Below the pieces are notes generated by a model. The model saw only the letters and a list, made by a program, of their open reading frames with translations. It had not been told where the DNA came from and made no database searches. Shown one piece after another: positions 53,622 through 63,300 of a DNA stretch of 64,000 nucleotides; position 1 is the stretch's first letter; the number at the start of each line of letters is the position of its first letter. The translations under genes and the position numbers were made by a program. The DNA comes from Boudabousia tangfeifanii (lineage in GTDB: Bacteria; Actinomycetota; Actinomycetes; Actinomycetales; Actinomycetaceae): positions 186,001 through 250,000 of the forward strand of contig NZ_CP017812.1 of assembly GCF_001856685.1 (NCBI RefSeq), read 5' to 3'.

Positions 53622-53930
53622 TTATAGCTGGATCAGATTAAGCACGAGCAAATAGCACAAGTAGATGATGAATAAACCGTCCGCACCCAAGGTGACAATG
53701 CCCATAACTTTCTGATCATTATTGAACATATTCGCGGCTAAAGGAATCGCAGCCAAAGCGAGCAAAAGCGCCAAAACATAGTAGCCAACCGGCCAAAAAC
53801 TAGCGTTAGCAGCCAAAGAAATCACCGGGACCGGGATAAACAAAAACGCCACCAAAAGGACAAACCAACCAAGCAAAAAAGGCAAGATTGGAAAATCGCG
53901 CTGGCGATCAAAAGCTGAAAACTCGGGCAC
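53622..53930 (-). CDS. Small membrane protein, three to four helices
   Basis: A 102-residue protein with hydrophobic segments about 16-35, 47-68 and 76-98. No family recognised. AGGAGCTTTTG precedes the ATG. It stands alone between the Cys-rich protein and the AbiE operon; the 130-base gap downstream of it shows only a small CTACT/AGTAG hairpin. Confidence 0.7.
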   Translation of the reverse strand: MPEFSAFDRQRDFPILPFLLGWFVLLVAFLFIPVPVISLAANASFWPVGYYVLALLLALAAIPLAANMFNNDQKVMGIVTLGADGLFIIYLCYLLVLNLIQL

Positions 53931-54132
53931 AAAAGCTCCTTAGGCTACATTCAATCTTCCCCAACAGAGTACCGCAGACAGGCTAAAAGGTACGATTCGC
54001 AAAACCTTCGGGGTAATTTCTCTAAATCTAAATGCAATTTTCATACCGGGGATATACCGGGAAACGAGTGCATTTTTCCAAAAGATCGAGAATGGCGGAA
54101 AGATTAGAGGAAATAGTGAAGAACAACCTATA

Positions 54133-54164
54133 TTGTCAAAACTATACTGTTTTTGGTATAGTTT
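54133..54164 (+). promoter_or_regulatory. abiE promoter with overlapping inverted repeat
   Basis: TTGTCA (54133-54138) and TATAGT (54157-54162) are spaced by 18 bases, placing the start of transcription at about 54169, the A of the ATG. The 9-bp inverted repeat AAACTATAC (54139-54147) and GTATAGTTT (54156-54164) fills the spacer and -10. This fits AbiEi negative autoregulation and a leaderless mRNA. Confidence 0.6.
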
Positions 54165-54168
54165 GGCC

Positions 54169-54711
54169 ATGGCAACAAAGGTTAAATATCGTGACGTATT
54201 GCGTGAGATTGCCCGTGATCAATATGGTTTCGTAACAACCAAAGATGCGGTAGAAGCGGGTGTTCCCGCGGTTGAACTTCCCAAGTTAGCGGCTCGAGGT
54301 GGGTTTGAGAACGTCACTTACGGTATTTATCGTCTTACAGATGCCCCGCCTTCTCCTTATGAGCAATTTGCTGAAGCATTATTGAGGGTTGGAGACGGGG
54401 CGTACTTACACGGCGAATCTGTCTTGTCCCTGTTCGGCCTAGCTGATGTTAATCCACGCAAAATAAAAGTTGCTGCACCCCGTCGTATTCGCGTGAAGAT
54501 TCCACCATTTATGGAAATTTTGCAAGTAAAGTCAAAAGCGCGGACTACCTACTACGAAGGGTTGGCGTCTCAACCGGTCGCTGACGCTATTCTTGAGTGC
54601 CGTGGTCGGATCGAAACTGTGAGACTTCGTGACGCTGTCAGGCAAGCAAGAAAAGAAGGTCTGTTAACCGCATCTGAGTATCGGCAGGTTCAGAAGGGGT
54701 TACGTTCATGA
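54169..54711 (+). CDS. abiEi: AbiEi-type antitoxin (type IV toxin-antitoxin)
   Basis: A 180-residue antitoxin and DNA-binding autorepressor. The N-terminal winged-helix part (about 5-80) contains GFVTTKDAVEAGV and YGIYRL. The C-terminal antitoxin domain carries YLHGESVLSLFGLADVNP, typical of the family. I choose the ATG at 54169 (MATKVKYRD), which coincides with the predicted transcription start. An earlier in-frame ATG at 54133 would sit upstream of the promoter. It overlaps the toxin by ATGA. Confidence 0.85.
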   Translation: MATKVKYRDVLREIARDQYGFVTTKDAVEAGVPAVELPKLAARGGFENVTYGIYRLTDAPPSPYEQFAEALLRVGDGAYLHGESVLSLFGLADVNPRKIKVAAPRRIRVKIPPFMEILQVKSKARTTYYEGLASQPVADAILECRGRIETVRLRDAVRQARKEGLLTASEYRQVQKGLRS

Positions 54712-55550
54712 AATATGATGATATTCCGCCGAGCGTGCGCTCACTGGAACAGCGCATACGCAATCTTGAGAAAGACGCCGGTTTAGTGCAACGTCGTCGT
54801 ATCGCGATGGCTCTGGTTGTTGTTAGCCAAATGCTTCCTGAAGGCGCTGTTAAGGGCGGTAGTGCTATGGCTTTGCGCTATGGCCGTAACACAAGATTTA
54901 CTCGCGATCTTGACGCTGCCCGAGTGAAATCTATGGAAAAATTTCGAAGCGATTTTGAATCTTCTCTAGCTTACGGGTGGGCTGGCTTTACTGGACGTTT
55001 GGTAAAAAAGTCTCCGCCAAAGCCCGCAGGAATTCCTTCAGCGTATGTTATGCAGCCCTTTGAGGTAAAACTAGATTACAAAGGTAGATCTTGGTGTACG
55101 GTTAGTTTCGAGCTTGGCCATAACGAAATAGGTGACACTGATGACCCAGAATATCGGATTTCAAAAGAACTGGTTGAGCTATTTGCAGAACTAGGTTTGG
55201 AAAATCCTAAGCCGGTCCCTGTGATGAGGAGTGGTCATCAAATCGCCCAAAAACTTCATGCAGTATCAAGCCCTGGAAGTGACCGTGCGAGGGACTTAGT
55301 AGACCTCCAATTGCTTGTATCTGCGGAAGAAGATCTTGATTTTTCACAGGTAGCAACAACCTGTTCCCGACTATTCAGGTACCGAAAACAACAGTCCTGG
55401 CCACCAACTATTTCTTCTGGCAAAGATTGGCCGCAACTTTATGAGGAAGCCGCGCAAGAACTAGACGTTTTGCCAACCGTTCATGAAGCGCTAGCGTGGA
55501 CGAACAATCTAATCTCGCAAATAACTTCTGCATCTGAAAATTCACTATAG
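54708..55550 (+). CDS. abiEii: AbiEii toxin, nucleotidyltransferase family
   Basis: A 280-residue toxin partner. GAVKGGSAMALRYGRNTRFTRDLDAAR contains the nucleotidyltransferase GGS and DxD-type residues (within about 46-70), as in AbiEii/DUF1814 proteins, which act on tRNA or nucleotide substrates and provide abortive phage defence. The later RDLVDLQLL helix is a family feature. Base composition is more AT-rich than in flanking housekeeping genes, and a tRNA gene lies 150 bases downstream, consistent with acquired DNA; no integrase is visible. Confidence 0.88.
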   Translation: MKYDDIPPSVRSLEQRIRNLEKDAGLVQRRRIAMALVVVSQMLPEGAVKGGSAMALRYGRNTRFTRDLDAARVKSMEKFRSDFESSLAYGWAGFTGRLVKKSPPKPAGIPSAYVMQPFEVKLDYKGRSWCTVSFELGHNEIGDTDDPEYRISKELVELFAELGLENPKPVPVMRSGHQIAQKLHAVSSPGSDRARDLVDLQLLVSAEEDLDFSQVATTCSRLFRYRKQQSWPPTISSGKDWPQLYEEAAQELDVLPTVHEALAWTNNLISQITSASENSL

Positions 55551-55662
55551 GAAAGTCTGGTTTGAATGCAGCGAAAAATGCCTCCATTTTGTCCTTTAAT
55601 CCACTTTTAACTTTCAGCATTAGCCCAAAGGTAGGTCTGAAAGGATGACAAGCCTAAAAAGC

Positions 55663-55695
55663 AAAAACCCCGCTATCTCAATGAAATAGCGGGGT
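55663..55695 (-). terminator. Terminator of tRNA-Ser
   Basis: ACCCCGCTAT (55667-55676) pairs with ATAGCGGGGT (55686-55695); on the minus strand it is followed by a T-run. Confidence 0.8.
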
Positions 55696-55701
55696 CAGTA
55701 G

Positions 55702-55786
55702 CGGAGCATGGGGGATTCGAACCCCCGAGGGCTTGCACCCAACACGCTTTCCAAGCGTGCGCCATAGGCCACTAGGCGAATGCTCC
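55702..55786 (-). tRNA. tRNA-Ser (anticodon GGA)
   Basis: On the minus strand a 7-bp acceptor stem GGAGCAT/ATGCTCC encloses a complete cloverleaf with a long variable arm typical of serine tRNAs. The anticodon stem CACGC/GCGTG surrounds loop TTGGAAA, giving GGA. The T-arm carries GGGTTCGAATCCC. The discriminator is G; CCA is not encoded. Confidence 0.95.
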
Positions 55787-55949
55787 TGAACAAGGGAAAA
55801 TACTACCGGAAAAAGCGCACAGACGCGAAACGGAAAATAGTTAAATTGGCCGCACTTGCGTAAAAGCCGCAAAAGCTGGCGCTTTGTGGTGGGGTAGCGC
55901 TAGCTAAAAGGTCGTACTTTAGGCTGCTGTCATATCGCCCATGGTCTGC

Positions 55950-56042
55950 ACTTTTTAGTGATGGCTCGCCCACGAAGATCGCGTCCTCGACCAGGACTTT
56001 TTAGTGATGGCTCGCCCACGAAAGATCGCGTCCTCGGCCAGA
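55950..56042. repeat. 46/47-bp tandem direct repeat in a gene-free stretch
   Basis: ACTTTTTAGTGATGGCTCGC and the following bases through GCGTCCTCGnCCAG occur at 55950-55995 and again at 55996-56042, differing by one inserted A and A/G in the word. Each copy ends in the repeated DNA word (one exact CGTCCTCGGC). The rest of 55787-56367 shows no gene or other clear feature. Confidence 0.85.
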
Positions 56043-56367
56043 CAAATGGTGATTACGACTTGCGTCACACTTGTATGCTTTGTAATCTATTTTTCGTGAA
56101 CACTCTACTATTTAACTGATTTTCAGTAGGAAAACGCGTGTGGGGTTGGATTTGGACCCAACCACCGCCGGAACGCTCCAGCCCAGGCTTTTAGCCGCCG
56201 ATCCATTTGTTTTCGCAAAGGTTCGAAAATTTTTTACTGGTGAACTCTGTGCAAAATTAGCCGCACAAAATCGCCTTCTTTTTCGAGCGCTTTGGTTTTC
56301 GGTTCTTTCTTTGCGCCCCTGGGCTACCTTTCTACGACTCATCTAATTCAGTTAAATCGAGGTCTTC

Positions 56368-58449
56368 ATGTCTTCCCAAGAAAACACCTCCTTCCCGCCT
56401 GGTAACACTATGCCAAGTGCCGGAAACTCCCAAGAAACTACGGGAGCGACATCTATAGCGCCACCCAAAACGCCACCCGTCTCAGAGGCGCTTGGCCAGA
56501 AATCATTTGGCAAGCTGGACTACCTCAGCGTGGCCAAACAAGAGCAGTTGACTCTGGCACCAGTGGCTCGCGAACCTAAGTGGGGCAGCATTTACCAGCC
56601 GATTCCTTTCGGTCAAGGGATGCCTATCCCGAAGAGTCGGCCACACCTGTATTGGCTCACTTTCAAACGAAACTGGAAAATGGCCATCCCGCACGTCCTC
56701 GTCGTGTTTTTGACCTACAGTGCTGTGAGTTGGCTGCCCATTGCCGGAGGCAACCTGCTAGACGCCTTCATTAATCATGGGCTCTCGTCAGCGCTGCTCT
56801 GGCCCGGACTAATCCTGCTGCTTGCCATTTTGATTTCGGCATTCGCGGACGGGGCTGGGCAAGAAGTTGGTTACCTGTTTGCCACCCGCTCCGCCTACGA
56901 CTCTTGTCAGCTGTCGGCACACCAATCCATTGTCAACGGGCGAGCCGTCAACGCTGAACTGTCCCCCGGGGACGTGATCCGCACAGTGGACGAAGACTCC
57001 TTCACCATCGGCTTCTTCCTTGAATCCATTTCTCAAGCAATCGGGGCAGTGGTAATTGCCGCGGTTTTGGCCTGGTACATGCTGGGGGTTTCAATGCTGA
57101 TGGGCCTAGTTGTCCTTATCAGTGTCCCCTTCTTCACCCTAGCGAAAATCTTGCTCCTCAAACCCATCCAGAAGCGACTCGATGTTTTGCGTGACACCAA
57201 TGGTGAACTGACCTCGATCGCTAACGATGCCGTGATGGGTTTGCGCATCCTGCGCGGCCTCGGCGGAGAAAAACAGTACCTGCAGCGATACTTGGGGCAA
57301 TCCCAAAAGGTTTGCGACCAAGGTATCATCCTCGCCCCCTGGAATGCGGCGGCGGAATTAACCTCCATCGCCTCCAATGCGGTAATTACTGCGCTGGTGC
57401 TGGCGGTTGGCTCCCAACAGGTGTTCCAAGGAAACCTAGAAGCAGGGCAGCTAGTGGCGTTTTTCGGCCTCACCCGTGCCATCAACCTGGTGGTGGGACG
57501 CTTGGATAACATGATTCGTTTCATCCCCATGGCACAGGTTGCCGCCCGTCGCGTGCTCAAGCTCTACCAAGTGCCTCTAACCTGGGAAAACGTGGAATTT
57601 ATGGCCGAGGACGTCGCCGGCTCGCCCGAACAACTCGGCACCCTGCATGATCCCACCACCGATTCGACCTATCCGGCTGGCCAGTTCACCGTGGTAGTTC
57701 CCGCGGCAGAAAAAACTGGCGAAGAACTAGCCTCCCGTCTAGCGGCTCTTACCCCCGAAAGTGACGTCACTTGGCGTCAGGGCAATCCAAACGAAAGTGG
57801 CTCCGATTCGGCGCTACGTTTGTCGCGGCTGCCGCTACGTTGGGTGCGTCGCCAAGTCCTGTATTCACATGGCGAGGCCGGACTTTTCGCCGGCACCTTG
57901 CGCAGTGCCGTGCTTGGGCCTCAAGCACGGCCGACCAAGCCACTGCCGGTGGAACAAGCGATGGCCTGGGACCAGATCCGTACCGACCTCGATGAGAGCG
58001 AATTGCGTCTACCCGATGGTCAAAAAACCGACCGTGATCCGCAACTATTGGCGGCACTCGACCATGCCGCCTGTGGTGACGTCCTCGGTTCACTAAAACA
58101 CGGTTTGGACGGCCAGATCGCCGAAAAGGGACGCAACCTTTCCGGTGGCCAGCGCCAGCGAGTTTCACTGGCCCGCGCTCTAGCTCAGGACGCGCCCACG
58201 CTGCTGTTGGTCAACCCGACCTCGGCCCTGGACGCCAACACTGAGGCCCGAGTAGCCAGCTCCTTGCAGCAAGTGCGCCAAGGCAAAACCACCATTGTGG
58301 TCAGTGCCAGCCCCGTCCTCGCGCACCTAGCCGACCAAGTTGTATTCGTGTCCGAGGACGGTAACTCCACCACTGGCACCCACCAAGAACTATGGGAAAC
58401 CAGTGAAGCCTACCGACAGGTCCTACGCCGGATTGGAGGGAACGCATGA
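56368..58449 (+). CDS. ABC exporter half with degenerate ATP site
   Basis: A 693-residue fused membrane/ATPase half-transporter. About 95 N-terminal residues precede a six-helix membrane domain (about 105-385). The nucleotide-binding domain keeps the signature NLSGGQRQRVSLARAL (near 590). It has lost Walker A (VVVPAAEKTGEELASRL where GxxGxGKS/T is expected). Walker B reads LLLVNPTSALD, without Asp-Glu, and the switch His is replaced in VVVSASPVLA. It overlaps the next gene by ATGA; together they form a heterodimer with one working composite site. The substrate is unknown. Confidence 0.88.
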   Translation: MSSQENTSFPPGNTMPSAGNSQETTGATSIAPPKTPPVSEALGQKSFGKLDYLSVAKQEQLTLAPVAREPKWGSIYQPIPFGQGMPIPKSRPHLYWLTFKRNWKMAIPHVLVVFLTYSAVSWLPIAGGNLLDAFINHGLSSALLWPGLILLLAILISAFADGAGQEVGYLFATRSAYDSCQLSAHQSIVNGRAVNAELSPGDVIRTVDEDSFTIGFFLESISQAIGAVVIAAVLAWYMLGVSMLMGLVVLISVPFFTLAKILLLKPIQKRLDVLRDTNGELTSIANDAVMGLRILRGLGGEKQYLQRYLGQSQKVCDQGIILAPWNAAAELTSIASNAVITALVLAVGSQQVFQGNLEAGQLVAFFGLTRAINLVVGRLDNMIRFIPMAQVAARRVLKLYQVPLTWENVEFMAEDVAGSPEQLGTLHDPTTDSTYPAGQFTVVVPAAEKTGEELASRLAALTPESDVTWRQGNPNESGSDSALRLSRLPLRWVRRQVLYSHGEAGLFAGTLRSAVLGPQARPTKPLPVEQAMAWDQIRTDLDESELRLPDGQKTDRDPQLLAALDHAACGDVLGSLKHGLDGQIAEKGRNLSGGQRQRVSLARALAQDAPTLLLVNPTSALDANTEARVASSLQQVRQGKTTIVVSASPVLAHLADQVVFVSEDGNSTTGTHQELWETSEAYRQVLRRIGGNA

Positions 58450-60185
58450 AACTCCCAGTCGCCAGCGACAAACAAGTTCGCCAAGAAGTTCTTAAACTCG
58501 CCAAAGTCCATAAAGGACTGCTGACTCTGACCACCCTCACCCAGCTAGGAGCCGCCCTCGCCGCAGTGGCCATGCCCTGGCTCGTCGGGAAACTGATCGA
58601 CCAAGTCAAAGCCGGCACCACCTCCGAGGTGGTTATGCGCTACCTGTGGCTTTTTGCCGCGATGGCAATCACCATGATTGTCCTTTCGTATATTGCCGAA
58701 TACTCCAGCCGCATCATGTCCGAACGAGTATTCATGGGACTGCGAAACCAGCTGGTCACCAGCCTGCTTTCCATGCCGTTAGGGCTGGTGGAAAGCGCGG
58801 GCACCGGCGATCTGTTGGGGCGCGTCAGCCACGACGTAGACAAGATCAGCTTCTTCTTGCGCCGCGGCCTTTCCGAAGTATTGGCCATTGTGGCGGTGGT
58901 TTTGGCAACCTACACGGTGGCTTTTACCACCTCGTGGAAACTTGCTCCGGTTCTACTGCTGAACCTAGTGTTCATGTACTTTTTGGGACGCTGGTACTTC
59001 CCGCGGGCCGTCCCAGCCTACCGGACCGAAAGTTCAGTTTTCGCCACCCAAAATGGCCACATTTCCGAGAACGTGGAACAGATTGACACGATTGAAGCAC
59101 TGGGCATGGTGCCTTTGCGTCGCGCTCAACTGCGCACCCTGATTGAAAACAACCTGAACAACGAACGCTACACTGCCTGGTTGCGCGTGGGCTTACTTGG
59201 CGGCATTATGCTGCTTTTGCTCTCGCCGCTACTGTTGGTGATCGCCTGGGGTGGCTTCCTTTACTCCTACGGGGTGGTCACAATCGGGGAAATCTCCACA
59301 ATTTTCTTGTACGTGTTCACGTTGAAAGGACCGATTAGCGAGTTCACGTTCTGGATTGACGTGGTAGAAAGCGCGAAAGTTTCTTTCGCCCGTATCTTCG
59401 GGGTGGGATTGGTGCCGCCAGCCGAGTATGACCACGACTTGGCCCCCGCGGGTCGAGAGTGGGAACTAGATCGGGTGTCCTTCGCCTACGGCAACGGTCC
59501 CGAAGTGCTGCACCAAGTTTCGCTTAATTTGGCGCCGGGGGAGCGCCTCGCCATTGTTGGCACCTCGGGTGCTGGCAAGTCTACTCTGGCGCGCCTGTTG
59601 GCTGGTATCGACGAACCTTCGGGCGGTCAGGTGCTAGTTGGTGGGGCGCCGATTGCTGCGCTGGCCGAGGACGCCCGCCGTGCCCAGGTCGCCCTCGTCA
59701 CGCAAGAACACCACATTTTCTCGGACACGCTCGCCGCTAACTTGCGGTTGGTGAAGCCCGAGGCCACAGACGAGGAACTGTGGGAGGCCCTTGACGTGGT
59801 CGGGGCCAAGTGGGCTCGGGAACTCGTGACCACCCATGAGGGCTTGGAAACCAAGTTGGGTTCGGGGGAACTGACCTTGAATGCCGCCCGTGCCCAGCAG
59901 GTGGCACTGGCCCGACTAGTATTGATGGACCCGCACACGCTGATTCTGGATGAGGCGACCAGCATGCTGGACCCGACCTCGGCCCGTGAAATCGAGCAGG
60001 GGCTAGAACGAGTCCTGGCGGGACGTACCGTCATTATGATTGCGCACCGTCTGTTCACCGCCCAAGATGCCGACCGCATTTGCGTGATGGAAAACGGGCA
60101 AATCGCGGAGTTGGGCAGTCATGATGAGCTCGTCGCACAAGGTGGGCATTACGCCAAACTCTGGCAGGCGTGGGCTAATGAATAG
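58446..60185 (+). CDS. ABC exporter half with intact Walker motifs and degenerate signature
   Basis: A 579-residue half-transporter. The membrane domain spans about 20-310. The ATPase domain has GTSGAGKSTLARLLAG (Walker A), TLILDEATSMLD (Walker B) and VIMIAHRL (switch His). The LSGGQ signature is replaced by ELTLNAARAQQVALARL. Combined with the partner's intact LSGGQ, only one of two ATP sites is complete. Exporters of this fold carry lipids, drugs or peptides; the cargo cannot be told. Confidence 0.9.
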   Translation: MKLPVASDKQVRQEVLKLAKVHKGLLTLTTLTQLGAALAAVAMPWLVGKLIDQVKAGTTSEVVMRYLWLFAAMAITMIVLSYIAEYSSRIMSERVFMGLRNQLVTSLLSMPLGLVESAGTGDLLGRVSHDVDKISFFLRRGLSEVLAIVAVVLATYTVAFTTSWKLAPVLLLNLVFMYFLGRWYFPRAVPAYRTESSVFATQNGHISENVEQIDTIEALGMVPLRRAQLRTLIENNLNNERYTAWLRVGLLGGIMLLLLSPLLLVIAWGGFLYSYGVVTIGEISTIFLYVFTLKGPISEFTFWIDVVESAKVSFARIFGVGLVPPAEYDHDLAPAGREWELDRVSFAYGNGPEVLHQVSLNLAPGERLAIVGTSGAGKSTLARLLAGIDEPSGGQVLVGGAPIAALAEDARRAQVALVTQEHHIFSDTLAANLRLVKPEATDEELWEALDVVGAKWARELVTTHEGLETKLGSGELTLNAARAQQVALARLVLMDPHTLILDEATSMLDPTSAREIEQGLERVLAGRTVIMIAHRLFTAQDADRICVMENGQIAELGSHDELVAQGGHYAKLWQAWANE

Positions 60186-60229
60186 TCCCAACGACTAGAC
60201 GACTAGCCCGATGGCGAGTTAAACTAATA

Positions 60230-60322
60230 CTGGATCCTCGCGTGACGTTATCGTCCGAACCTCCCCAGGGCCGGAAGGCAGCAAGGATAAGGGCGCTCTG
60301 ATGGGTACGCGGGGATTCTTTA
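60230..60322 (+). ncRNA. ffs: Signal recognition particle RNA (4.5S type)
   Basis: The conserved apical domain is clear: GTCCGAACCTCCCC, then AGGGCCGGAAGGCAGCAAGG, then GCTCTGATGGGT. GGATCCTCGCGT and ACGCGGGGATTC close the helix. A position just upstream of dnaX is usual in actinobacteria. The ends are estimated from the closing stem. Confidence 0.93.
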
Positions 60323-60390
60323 TGTCCACTTTTTCCACTGTTCGCTAATTGGGTCGGCGTGGCGTTTCGATACCGGTTAAGGTATTGGCT

Positions 60391-63300
60391 ATGAGCACTG
60401 CGTTGTACCGTCGTTATCGCCCCCAGACATTTGCGGAAGTGATTGGCCAAGAGCACGTCACCGACCCTTTGCAAGCTGCCTTGCGCTCGGGGCGCATCAA
60501 CCACGCCTACCTGTTCTCAGGCCCGCGCGGTTGCGGTAAAACCACCTCTGCTCGTATTCTGGCGCGCTGCCTAAACTGTGCCAAGGGACCCACTGACGTT
60601 CCCTGTGGCGAGTGCGATTCCTGCCGTGAGCTAGCCACTGGCGGTCCCGGCTCCATCGACGTGGTAGAAATCGACGCAGCCAGCCACAACGGTGTTGACG
60701 ACGCCCGCGAATTGCGCGAACGTGCCGCTTTCGCCCCTGCTCGCGACCGCTACAAGATTTTCATTCTGGACGAGGCCCACATGGTCACCCAGCAGGGCTT
60801 CAATGCTTTGCTGAAACTGGTGGAAGAACCGCCAGAACACGTGAAATTTGTTTTCGCGACCACTGAACCAGACAAGGTGCTCGGCACGATCAAGTCCCGC
60901 ACCCACCACTACCCGTTCCGTCTGGTACCACCACCAGTGTTGCAGGAATACTTGGAACAGCTTTGCACCTCGGAAGGGATTTCCGTGGGCGAGGGCGTCC
61001 TCGGCCTAGTGGTTCGCGCCGGTGGCGGTTCGGTTCGTGACAGCTTGTCGGTCCTTGACCAGCTAATGGCTGGGGCCGAGGACGGTCACGTGTCCTACGA
61101 GCGGGCAGTAGCACTTTTGGGCTACACCGACTCGGCACTCCTTGACGACACTGTCATGGCCCTTGGCGAAGGTAATGGGGCCATGGTGTTCAACCTAGTG
61201 GAACGCCTGGTTGACTCGGGCCACGACCCACGTCGCTTTGTGGAAGATTTCTTGCAACGTTTGCGCGACCTAGTGATCATGGCGGTGGCACCTCAAGCCA
61301 GTGAAGGCATTTTTGCTACTTTGCCGCAGGACGCAATCGAGCGGATGCGTGCTCAGGCAGCCCTTTGGGGACCAGGTCCTCTTTCCGCGGCGGCCGACCT
61401 AACTGCGGAAGCGTACACCAACATGACTGGGGCTACCTCGCCTCGCTTGCTGCTGGAGCTCTTGCTGGCTCGCATCATGGTGGCCAAACAACAATTCCCG
61501 GCCGCCCCCGCTGCTTCTGCCGTGCCCGCCGGTAATGCTGGCGGAGCCCCGTCGGCCCAATCGGGGCAGGTTACGCCCTCGGCCAGCAACGCTAACGTGG
61601 GTGGTGCTGGTACGGTAACCGCCGCTTCGGTTAGTGGTGCTGAGGATGACGATCTTTCCGATCCTTTGGCCAGTATTAAGGCCTCTTTCCAGCGAAACCA
61701 AGAGGAAAAGACGGCATCGGCTGAACCTGAGTTCCCCGAGCCGATTGCGGCCGCGCAGGAACCTGCGGTTGCCCCGCAATCGACGCCAAGCCAAAACACG
61801 GCCGGATCAACTCCCGCACCTAGCCCGGCCATGCCAGTACCCGCAGTTACCAGTGAATCAGTGACTGATGCGCCGGTTGGTCAGTCGTCAGGACCTGTTG
61901 CTCCGCAACCCGCTCAGGACAATCCGCCTGCTCAGCCAGCTCAGCCGGCGGCGCAGGCGCCCGAAAACCAGACGGTGGTGCCAGAAAGCCAGTCCTTCCA
62001 GAGTCCGGCCGCAATGCCAGAAAGTACTTCACCTGAGGCCGAAAGCCAGCGAGGGGAGTCTGATTCTGCGGCAAAGCCGGTTGAAACTCAGCCTGCTGAA
62101 AGTCGGTCAGTTGAGCGTGAGGTAAGCGAGTCCGTTTCTTCGGCTGTGGTTCCACCGGCACCAGTTGAGGCGGTGTTTTCGCCAGCTTCTGAGATGCCTA
62201 CGCAGACTGCTCCGGCAAATGCGCCGACTGAGGCTACGTCAACGCCGGCGGCTACGTCAACGCCGGTGGTCGCAGAGTCTGCAAAGACTGACACACCAGC
62301 TCCCGCAACCTCTGAGCAGGCCTCTGCTACGGCAGGTGCTGCTGGCACAGCACAAGGTGGGGATGCTGATTTACTGCGTTCCTTGAAGGCTCGTTGGCCA
62401 GAGATTATCGAAGCCACTCGCGAGTTCTCGATTGTGGCTGGCACGCTTTTGCAGCAGAATGCTCGTCCATACGAGGTAGTTGACGGCTTGGTTTACATTG
62501 AGATGGCGAACCCAATGATTGTGGCTCAGCTTGAGCGACACCAAGCAGCCGTACTGCAGGGGCTGGCCAAGGTACTCGGTCGCCAAGTTGAAATTAAGGG
62601 TGGGGCAGAACAACAACTGCACGCCATGATTTCGGAAGCAAAGGCGGCCTCGCCAAACCCTACTGAACCCGCTTCCTCAAACAATGAAGAAGCGGGAAAC
62701 ACCCCAGATAGCGCCCCAGTCCTAGCCTCGGCACACGTCACTCCAACTGCCGCCGACCAGGATGACACAGACCAAGATGACAGCGATCAGTCGCAGGTGG
62801 AAGCAAGCACTGAGAGTGTGACCGAGGACGATAGTGCTGACGACCTCGCCCAGAATATTGCGCCACAGGCTCCTGTTGATCCACAGGCACAGGTGGAACT
62901 GCATCCAGAATCCGCCTTGGACACTGATGAATCTTTGGCAGAACGCTCAGCCGATTTCGGGGCAGAAGAACAGCCTGCTGGTCAAAGCGGTGAAACTGAG
63001 GAAGGCCAGTCGCCCGCTCAAGTAATGGCCGCGGAAACTGAAATTCCAGCAGACACCCCGTTGGCAGAGACTACTCCACAGGCTTTTGCCGCCTCGGCAG
63101 AAAACCTAGTCGAGTTGCCCGAAACGGGAGTCGAATTCGAAAACGGTTGCCAAGCAAAAACCGAACCCGAACCAGACCCCTTTGCCAACTACGACCAAAA
63201 CCACCAGGCCGAGTTCGCGGCGGTCTCCAATGAACCATCGGCAGAGTACTCAGCCGAATCCGCAGAGACGACTAACTCGCAAGTAACTGCCGAAACAGTA

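Noticed and set aside
54708..55786. Integrated element at tRNA-Ser
   Set aside because: No integrase, and I found no duplicated tRNA 3' end flanking the AbiE genes; composition and position alone are not enough.
56112..56346. Overlapping frames on both strands before the ABC exporter
   Set aside because: No ribosome-binding sites, no recognisable motifs, and biased composition.
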